This document shows positions 1 to 4,812 of a DNA stretch of 5,749 nt, one piece after another. The stretch is taken from NCBI GenBank assembly GCA_023424275.1, contig JAFAED010000053.1, positions 1 through 5,749 on the forward strand, read 5' to 3'. The notes under the pieces were generated by a model. It worked only from the letters and a program-made list of their open reading frames with translations. It was not told the origin of the DNA and did not search any database. Numbering within the stretch: the stretch's first letter is position 1; every line of letters begins with the position of its first letter. Made by a program: the position numbers and the translations under genes. This stretch comes from Pseudomonadota bacterium (GTDB lineage: Bacteria > Pseudomonadota > Alphaproteobacteria > Sphingomonadales > Sphingomonadaceae).

Positions 1-2
1 TG

Positions 3-263
3 CCCGATACGCTCGCCGAGCGGATCGAGGCGTTTCGCGCCACCGGCAATATCCTGTTCGAACCCGGCGACCTGTTCGGGCCGACGAACTGGCATGCGGT
101 GCTGACGGGGCAGGGTGTGCGCCCGCAAAGCTGGCATCCGATCGCCGACGGGCTGTCCGACGCCGAGCTTGCGTCACGCCTCGCGATCCTGCGCGGGCGG
201 GTCGCGGAGCAGCTCGCCGAACTGCCCCCGCACATCGACTATCTGCGCAGCTTAGCCGTTTAG
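3..263 (+). CDS. Flavin-dependent tryptophan halogenase family protein (C-terminal fragment)
   Basis: Only the last 86 codons and the TAG stop are present; the gene enters from the left edge in frame 3. The translation begins PDTLAERIEAFRATG and contains NWHAVLTGQG, then SWHPIAD, and ends LPPHIDYLRSLAV. This order (a 'LxxRIexFRxxG' helix, a 'W..Vl.GQG' strand, a 'HP.aD' turn, an amphipathic helix, then 'lPxHxxYl') is the usual C-terminal end of PrnA-like tryptophan halogenases, which use FADH2, oxygen and halide to halogenate indole-type substrates. The FAD-binding GxGxxG motif, the WxWxIP motif and the catalytic lysine lie outside the window, so activity cannot be judged. Family members are commonly about 500 residues. 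Sphingomonad and xanthomonad genomes carry such genes near TonB-dependent receptors, with substrates mostly unknown. The stop overlaps the convergent regulator by 12 bp. The family call is secure; the substrate is unknown. Confidence 0.9.
   Translation, partial: PDTLAERIEAFRATGNILFEPGDLFGPTNWHAVLTGQGVRPQSWHPIADGLSDAELASRLAILRGRVAEQLAELPPHIDYLRSLAV
252..263. other. 12-bp tail-to-tail overlap of convergent genes
   Basis: The halogenase TAG (261-263, plus) and the regulator TAA (254-252, minus) lie within each other's coding ends. No space remains for a terminator between the two units, so transcripts from both sides must run into each other or end inside coding sequence. Confidence 0.85.
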
Positions 264-989
264 CTCCGCGACGACGTCATAGGCGTCGCCGCGATAAAAG
301 CTTTGGGTGAACTCGGCGGTCCGTCCGTCGGGTAGGAAACCGCGCCGTTCGATGAACAGGCCGGGCATGCCTGCCTCGATCCCCAGCACTTCGGCCTGTT
401 CGGGTGAAAAGGCGATCGCGCGCAGTCGCTGCAACGCGCGCACCGGCAAATGCCCCGCGGCTTCGAGCGCTTCATAAAGCGAGGCGCCGACGGCCTCGAC
501 CGACGGCAGGCAATAGGCCGGGATGGTCGCATATTCGAGCGCCATCGAGGTGTCGTCGGCATAACGGATGCGATGGAAACGATAGACGAGCGAACCCGGC
601 GACAGGCCGAGCGACAAGGCCTCTTCGGGCGTTACGGCGCCCGCGGTCTTGCTGACCCATTCGCTGTGCGGCTTGCGTCCGCGCGACTTCATATCCTCCG
701 AAAAGGAGGTGAGCTTGGAAAAGCTCTTCTCGACGCGCGGCCGGGTGACGAAGGTTCCGGCGCCCCGCCGGCGTGTCACGATCCCGTCGGCGACGAGTCC
801 GTCGATCGCCTTGCGTACCGTGATGCGCGACACGTCGAATTCCTCGGCCAGATCGCGCTCGGTCGGGATCGCCTCTTCGGCTTTAACCACCTGCCCCTCG
901 ATCGCGTCGCGCAGGATCTTCTGGAGCTGAAGGTAGAGCGGTGTCGGGTCGTCCTTCTGGAGCGGACCCACGCGTTCGATCAATGACAA
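252..989 (-). CDS. GntR/HutC-family transcriptional regulator with UTRA domain, probable GlcNAc/chitin regulator (NagR/DasR-like)
   Basis: With the TTG start at 989 the protein has 245 residues, normal for the HutC subfamily. Residues about 16-81 form the GntR winged helix-turn-helix: PTPLYLQLQKILRDAIEG, then PTERDLAEEFDVSRITVRKA as the helix-turn-helix and a GAGTFV wing. Residues about 91-241 form a UTRA effector domain, with FSEDMKSRG, the VYRFHRIR strand and the closing FTQSFYRGDAYDV. In this subfamily UTRA binds small metabolites; DasR and NagR/YvoA bind aminosugar phosphates. Adjacency to GH18 and GH20 genes suggests the same here, as inference. The TTG has GGAG 8 nt upstream and is followed by SLIERVGPLQKDDPTPLY, which I recognise as the usual beginning of this type. 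The alternative start is ATG at 1059-1061 (AAGGA, 5-nt spacer), adding 24 residues (269 aa) with several codons unusual for this genome (CGA, GGA, TGT). The TAA stop lies inside the convergent halogenase gene. It follows the GH18 gene on the same strand, so co-transcription is likely. Confidence 0.9.
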   Translation of the reverse strand: MSLIERVGPLQKDDPTPLYLQLQKILRDAIEGQVVKAEEAIPTERDLAEEFDVSRITVRKAIDGLVADGIVTRRRGAGTFVTRPRVEKSFSKLTSFSEDMKSRGRKPHSEWVSKTAGAVTPEEALSLGLSPGSLVYRFHRIRYADDTSMALEYATIPAYCLPSVEAVGASLYEALEAAGHLPVRALQRLRAIAFSPEQAEVLGIEAGMPGLFIERRGFLPDGRTAEFTQSFYRGDAYDVVAELNG

Positions 990-997
990 GGACGATG

Positions 998-1001
998 CTC
1001 C
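998..1001 (-). promoter_or_regulatory. Candidate ribosome binding site GGAG for the TTG start of the GntR regulator
   Basis: On the minus strand, GGAG is followed by 8 nt and then TTG at 989-987. The spacing is good, and this start gives a protein of standard family length. A second in-frame TTG lies at 983-981, with a poorer 14-nt spacing. Confidence 0.45.
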
Positions 1002-1023
1002 ACACGATTTCACCGGCGTGGCC

Positions 1024-1036
1024 GGTCGATAGGACC
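1024..1036. promoter_or_regulatory. Weak candidate operator: GGTC-N5-GACC inverted repeat in the regulator's leader
   Basis: The plus strand has GGTC at 1024-1027 and GACC at 1033-1036 around GATAG. The half-sites resemble those of the DasR operator (GGTCTAGACC), but the spacer is 5 nt instead of 2. The site would lie 35 bp upstream of the TTG start and would be compatible with autoregulation. If the ATG at 1061 is the true start, it is inside the coding region. Confidence 0.2.
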
Positions 1037-1066
1037 AGCCATAGCGCAGCATGTGTTGCATTGGTA

Positions 1067-1071
1067 TCCTT
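1067..1071 (-). promoter_or_regulatory. Competing ribosome binding site AAGGA for an upstream ATG of the GntR regulator
   Basis: On the minus strand, AAGGA is followed by TACCA and then ATG at 1061-1059, a textbook spacing of 5 nt. If used, it gives a 269-residue regulator whose extra 24 N-terminal residues look unlike the family. It is stronger as a site than the GGAG near 1000, so the start remains unresolved between the two. Confidence 0.4.
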
Positions 1072-1085
1072 GCGTCAACCTTGTT

Positions 1086-1098
1086 GCGAATTATTCGC
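1086..1098. repeat. 13-bp perfect palindrome spanning the GH18 stop codon
   Basis: The plus strand reads GCGAAT-T-ATTCGC; the two 6-bp arms pair perfectly around one central base. It covers the GAA TAA end of the GH18 gene and lies 25 bp before the first possible start of the regulator. Its length resembles GntR-family operators, but one such palindrome is expected by chance about once in 4 kb. It is too short, and lacks a T-run, to be an intrinsic terminator. Confidence 0.3.
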
Positions 1099-2137
1099 GC
1101 GCTATGCCGCGTCGGATCGCACCCGTCAGCGCGTGATCGGGGGTGTCTTGCGATAATTCCCAGACCATCACGCCGCCGCCTTTTTCGGCGACAAGGCGCG
1201 ACTTCTTCTCGATCGTCGCGGGGCTGTTGTGCGTGATGTAGCGGCACCCGGCGCACCTATCGCCGATCACATCGACTTTGGTCGCATCTTTGCCATATGC
1301 CGCAACGAGATCGCGATAAGACCAATTCGCCTTTTCGCCGCCGAATCCATAGCCGTAAAAGGGCACGCCCAGGATGAGTCGCTCGCGCGGCACGCCGCGG
1401 GCAAGCCACAGGTCGAGATCGCGAACCGCCATGTCATAATGGCTGTGCTCGGCGCCCGCCTCGCCCCAACTCGGCCCGATCGCGTCATAGGACATGATGT
1501 TGACCAGGTCGAAATAGGGAATGGAGCTGATGGGGATCATCCCGCCCTCATAGGATGCGGTGGCGCAGGTCAGCAGCTTGCCGCGCGCCTTCATCGCGTC
1601 GGACAGCGCGACGATGAAGGGCGTATAGTCGCCCGCGCGATCGATCTCGGTGAGCAATTGCCCCTCGATATCGATATCGACGCCGTCGAGCCCCAGCGTG
1701 TCGGCGAGTTCGACCAGCGCGGCGACCGTCGCGGCGCGGCGCTCGGGCGCGAGCAGCGCCTTCCAGTCGCCCGAACAGCCGGGAATGACGCCGCCCGCGG
1801 TGGAGATCAGGACCTTGCCGCCGCTCGCTTGCAGCCGCGTCACCGTTTCTCGCAGCGTTTCGACCGACAGGTTGGCGCCCGTCTCGTCGCCCATGCAGGT
1901 CATCCGTCCGTCACGGGCGAAGCGTCCCTCGGCATCGGGATTGGCAAAGGACAGGTTGAAATGGGTGAAGGACGAAAGGTCGGTGCGCGCGATCGACAGG
2001 TCGAGCCCCTTGAACGCCGCAAGATAGCCGACCACAACGGGGCGCGGCCCTTCGGTGGCGGTTGCGACGGGCGATAATACTAATGTAAAACCAATCAGGA
2101 TCGATGCGATGAACCGAAAAGCACGAATATCCGTCAT
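1091..2137 (-). CDS. Secreted glycoside hydrolase family 18 protein (chitinase-like)
   Basis: The protein has 348 residues from the ATG at 2137. It should cleave beta-1,4-GlcNAc linkages by the substrate-assisted retaining mechanism of GH18. The N-terminus has a basic start and a hydrophobic stretch (RFIASILIGFTLVLSPVATA), a signal peptide probably cut after VATA near residue 27, with no lipobox. The (beta/alpha)8 domain then fills the rest: VVGYLAAF as strand 1, FTHFNLSF, KVLISTAGG as the SxGG-like strand, and the catalytic LDGVDIDIE with D151, D154, D156 and the acid E158 (GAG at 1664-1666). Next come NIMSYDAIG (M-x-Y-D motif, residues 215-218), ILGVPFYGYG, and the substrate-floor tryptophan in GVMVWELSQD (W326). 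All expected catalytic residues are present. There is no carbohydrate-binding module or linker, so it may act on soluble oligomers rather than crystalline chitin (inference). A CxxC (DRCAGCR) lies near residues 295-298. AAGGA precedes the ATG by 11 nt. The longer ORF back to 2215 runs through the promoter region and was not used. GH18 endo-beta-N-acetylglucosaminidase activity is an alternative. Confidence 0.92.
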   Translation of the reverse strand: MTDIRAFRFIASILIGFTLVLSPVATATEGPRPVVVGYLAAFKGLDLSIARTDLSSFTHFNLSFANPDAEGRFARDGRMTCMGDETGANLSVETLRETVTRLQASGGKVLISTAGGVIPGCSGDWKALLAPERRAATVAALVELADTLGLDGVDIDIEGQLLTEIDRAGDYTPFIVALSDAMKARGKLLTCATASYEGGMIPISSIPYFDLVNIMSYDAIGPSWGEAGAEHSHYDMAVRDLDLWLARGVPRERLILGVPFYGYGFGGEKANWSYRDLVAAYGKDATKVDVIGDRCAGCRYITHNSPATIEKKSRLVAEKGGGVMVWELSQDTPDHALTGAIRRGIARE

Positions 2138-2237
2138 TTTGCCATTTATCCTTTCAATTCCGTCGAATCCGAAAGGCGTTGACCCGCCCGCGACTGCATG
2201 ACAAATTAGATACAAATTGTCGAGCGGGAGAAAGTGG
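2138..2237. promoter_or_regulatory. Divergent promoter region between GH18 and GH20 genes
   Basis: This 100-bp gap separates the ATG of the GH18 gene (minus) from the ATG of the hexosaminidase gene (plus), so both promoters must lie in or near it. On the plus strand a TTGACC (2179-2184) could be a -35 element, but no good -10 sits 17 nt downstream. On the minus strand TCTAAT (2210-2205) matches five of six bases of a -10 box, with only a weak -35 (TTTCTC). It also holds the two ribosome binding sites, AAGGA (2153-2149, minus) and GGGAG (2226-2230, plus). Exact promoters are not resolved. Confidence 0.6.
2200..2221. promoter_or_regulatory. AT-rich near-palindrome with 11-bp direct repeat, candidate shared operator
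   Basis: In an otherwise GC-rich region, this 22-bp stretch begins GACAAATT and ends AAATTGTC. Eight of its eleven base pairs are symmetric, with perfect outer arms GACAA/TTGTC. Inside it ACAAATT occurs twice (2201-2207 and 2212-2218), a period of 11 bp or about one helical turn. The right half also contains the exact palindrome ACAA-A-TTGT. It sits between the divergent starts, 16 bp before the hexosaminidase ATG and 62 bp before the GH18 ATG, where a regulator could control both genes. The binding protein is not shown; the adjacent GntR regulator is the obvious candidate. Part of the element may instead serve as a -10 box. Confidence 0.4.
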
Positions 2238-4796
2238 ATGCGGGTAGCGGGTTGGACGGCGATGGCAATGGCGGCTTTGGCCGCGCCGCAGGCGTTGGCG
2301 GCGGAAGCGCCGTCACAGGCGTCGCTCGATCGCCTCGCCGATACGCTCGGCTATCAGCTCACGATGGTCGACAACCGTCCGGCGTGCCCGACCGGCATCG
2401 ATGCCTGTTTCCTGTCGACGATCACGCTGACGATCCCCGAAACGCTGCCCGCCGATGTGCCGACCAAGGGGCTCTCGCTCTATTTCAGCTTCGTCAATCG
2501 CCTGCCGCTCGTCGAAAGCGATATCTTTACGCACCGGCTGATCAACGGTGACGTCCAGCAACTGATGCTGAAGCCCGGCGCGACGCTGCGCCCGGGTTCG
2601 ACGCATGAAATCAAGCTGTGGGGTGTCGGCTCGAATTTCTCGAAAGCGTTCGGCATGCCCAATGCCTATCTCGTCGCCGACGGGTTGCAGGCGCGGACGA
2701 TCGCGGCGACGCGCGCGGTGATCGATCCCGAGACGGGGCATGAAATCCTGCCCTTCGTCGCGCCGATGACCGACGAAGAACGCCTTGCGACCAAGAGCGA
2801 CGCCGACAAGACGCGCTGGCTGACCGCCGAGCGTGCCTTCGCCGTGCAGGCGGACCGCCTCGCGCCCGAGGCAAAAGGTGTCGTCATCCTGCCGAAGCCG
2901 GCGAGGGCGGAGCAGGGCAAGGGCAAGGCGGTCGACCTCACGCGCGGCGTCGCGCTGACGCTGAACGGGGTCGAGCGCAGCGCGGTCGCACCTGCGCTGG
3001 CAGCGCTTGGTGCGTCCGACGGCGCATTGCCGCTCGCGATCCGCATCGATCCGGCGGCGGTGGCGAAACCCGAGGGTTATGTCCTTGATGCCAAGGCATC
3101 GGGCATCGCGATCACCGCGCATGATGCTGCCGGCGCGAGCCACGCCTTGCGCTCGCTGGCGCAGCAGGCGGCGTTCGAAAAGGGCAGGCTGACCCCGCTG
3201 CGCGTCGAGGATGCGCCCGAATATGGTTTCCGCGGTCTCCACATCGACCTCGGCCGGAACTTCCACAGCCGCGACGAGATTTTGAAGCTGGTCGAGGCGA
3301 TGGCGGCGTACAAGCTCAACAAGCTCCACCTCCATCTCGCCGAGGACGAAGGCTGGCGCATCGAGATTCCAGCGCTTCCCGAACTCGCCGAAATCGGCTC
3401 GAAGCGCTGTCACGACCCGTCGGAGCAGACCTGTATCCTGCCGCAGCTCGGCGCCGGTCCCGACGGCACGGGCAGCGTCAACGGCTATCTGACGGCGGCC
3501 GACTATGTCGCGATCGTCGAAGCCGCCACGGCACGCCAGATCGAGGTGATCCCGTCGATCGACATGCCCGGCCACAGCCGCGCGGCGATCAAGGCGATGG
3601 AGGTCCGCCACGCGCGCCTGACCGCGGCGGGCAAAAAGGCCGAGGCGGACGAATATCGCCTGATCGACCCCGCCGACATCACCGAATATCGCAGCATCCA
3701 GAATTACAGCGACAACACGCTCAACGTCTGCATTCCCGCGACCTATCGCTTCGTCGATACCGTCGTCGATGCGCTCGCCGCGATGCATAAACAGGCGGGC
3801 GCGCCGCTCAAAACCTTCCACCTCGGCGCCGACGAGACGGCGGGGGCGTGGATCAAATCGCCGGCGTGCAAGGCGATGATTGCCGAAAATGGCGGCGATG
3901 CAGGCAAGCTTACCCCGCGCTTCATCGAGCGCGTAACCGCCAGCCTCGCGGCCAAGGGCCTGCGTACCGGCGGCTGGAGCGACGGCATGGGCCACACCGA
4001 AACCGCAGCCATGCCGAAAGAGCCGCATCTGGTGCAGACCAATATCTGGGGCGTGCTCCACACCGGCGCGATCCGTGAGGCGCACGACCAGCTTAATCGC
4101 GGCTGGGATGTGGTGCTGTCGATCCCCGATCTCGGCTATTTCGACATGCCCTATGCGCCGCATCCCGACGAGGGCGGTTACGACTGGGCCTCGCGCGGCG
4201 TCGATCCGTATCAGGTCTATGGCTTCATGCCCGACAATCTGCCCGCCAATGCCGCGACGATCCGCAACATCTATGCCGAGGGCAAGGCGATTGAGGACAA
4301 GCCCGTCTTGGCACCCGGCCACCGCGTCGCGGGGTTGCAGGCGCAGCTCTGGAGCGAGACGATCCGCACCGATGCGCAGGTCGATTATATGCTGTTCCCG
4401 CGCCTGCTCGCGCTGGCCGAGCGGGCCTGGGCGCCTGCACCCTGGACTCCCGCCTATCAGGCGGGCGTCAGCTATGAATGGGGCGACCGCCGGGTCGACG
4501 CGGCAAAGCTGAAAACCGGGTGGCAGGATTTCGCGGGACGCGTCACGGCGCAATTGCCGACGCTCGAAAAGATCGGAGTCGCCTATCGCGTCGCGCCGCC
4601 GGGCGCGCGCATCGCGAACGGCCGGCTCGAGGCGAATAGCATGTTCCCCGGCACCGCGATCGAATATCGGGTCGAGGGCGGTGCGTGGACGCGCTATGCC
4701 GGACCCATCGCGGTCAGCGGCGCGGTTGACCTCCGCAGCCGTTCCGCCGACGGCAAGCGTGCCAGCCGGACGGTTCGGGTCGAACCGGCCCGCTGA
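2238..4796 (+). CDS. Periplasmic beta-N-acetylhexosaminidase, GH20 (chitobiase type)
   Basis: The 852-residue protein removes terminal beta-GlcNAc from chitobiose and chitin oligomers. Residues 1-21 are a signal peptide (AMAMAALAAPQALA, cut before AEAP; no lipobox). About 35-165 is the N-terminal CHB_HEX binding domain, with a cysteine pair in CPTGIDAC. About 207-310 is the GH20b domain. About 329-733 is the catalytic barrel: GFRGLHIDLGRNF, LHLHLAEDEGWRIEI, SIDMPGHSRAA, FHLGADET with the catalytic pair D532-E533 (bases 3831-3836), GGWSDGM and AQLWSET. About 791-848 is the C-terminal Ig-like CHB_HEX_C domain. A second cysteine pair in KRCHDPSEQTC fits an oxidising compartment. Length and domain order match Serratia/Vibrio chitobiases (about 850-890 aa), and all key residues are present. 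The ATG was chosen because GGGAG lies 7 nt upstream and the signal peptide starts there; a TTG at 2217 in the same frame falls in the operator-like element. It is divergent from GH18 and is followed after 16 nt by the cupin-like gene, probably in one transcript. Confidence 0.96.
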   Translation: MRVAGWTAMAMAALAAPQALAAEAPSQASLDRLADTLGYQLTMVDNRPACPTGIDACFLSTITLTIPETLPADVPTKGLSLYFSFVNRLPLVESDIFTHRLINGDVQQLMLKPGATLRPGSTHEIKLWGVGSNFSKAFGMPNAYLVADGLQARTIAATRAVIDPETGHEILPFVAPMTDEERLATKSDADKTRWLTAERAFAVQADRLAPEAKGVVILPKPARAEQGKGKAVDLTRGVALTLNGVERSAVAPALAALGASDGALPLAIRIDPAAVAKPEGYVLDAKASGIAITAHDAAGASHALRSLAQQAAFEKGRLTPLRVEDAPEYGFRGLHIDLGRNFHSRDEILKLVEAMAAYKLNKLHLHLAEDEGWRIEIPALPELAEIGSKRCHDPSEQTCILPQLGAGPDGTGSVNGYLTAADYVAIVEAATARQIEVIPSIDMPGHSRAAIKAMEVRHARLTAAGKKAEADEYRLIDPADITEYRSIQNYSDNTLNVCIPATYRFVDTVVDALAAMHKQAGAPLKTFHLGADETAGAWIKSPACKAMIAENGGDAGKLTPRFIERVTASLAAKGLRTGGWSDGMGHTETAAMPKEPHLVQTNIWGVLHTGAIREAHDQLNRGWDVVLSIPDLGYFDMPYAPHPDEGGYDWASRGVDPYQVYGFMPDNLPANAATIRNIYAEGKAIEDKPVLAPGHRVAGLQAQLWSETIRTDAQVDYMLFPRLLALAERAWAPAPWTPAYQAGVSYEWGDRRVDAAKLKTGWQDFAGRVTAQLPTLEKIGVAYRVAPPGARIANGRLEANSMFPGTAIEYRVEGGAWTRYAGPIAVSGAVDLRSRSADGKRASRTVRVEPAR

Positions 4797-4801
4797 GGGC
4801 A

Positions 4802-4807
4802 GGGGAG
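4802..4807 (+). promoter_or_regulatory. Ribosome binding site GGGGAG deciding a GTG start
   Basis: GGGGAG is followed by ACGAA and then GTG at 4813. This strong site with 5-nt spacing, in the 16-nt gap after the hexosaminidase stop, fixes the unusual GTG start of the cupin-like gene. Confidence 0.75.
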
Positions 4808-4812
4808 ACGAA

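Noticed and set aside
450..986. A 178-codon plus-strand frame across the regulator gene
   Set aside because: It is the antisense shadow of the GntR/UTRA gene, with no domain of its own.
990..1256. Extension of the regulator ORF upstream to an ATG at 1256
   Set aside because: It would run through the end of the GH18 gene. The added residues are arginine-rich shadow sequence, and far better starts exist at 1061 and 989.
1229..2077. A 282-codon plus-strand frame across the GH18 gene
   Set aside because: It is a shadow of the GH18 gene; its composition is low in recognisable structure and it has no supported start.
2179..2212. TTGACC ... TAGATA as a promoter pair for the hexosaminidase gene
   Set aside because: The spacer would be 22 nt, too long for a standard sigma-70-type promoter, and the -10 match is poor.
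2138..2215. Extension of the GH18 ORF to 2215
   Set aside because: It would cover the promoter region and place 26 residues before a clear signal peptide. The ATG at 2137 fits better.
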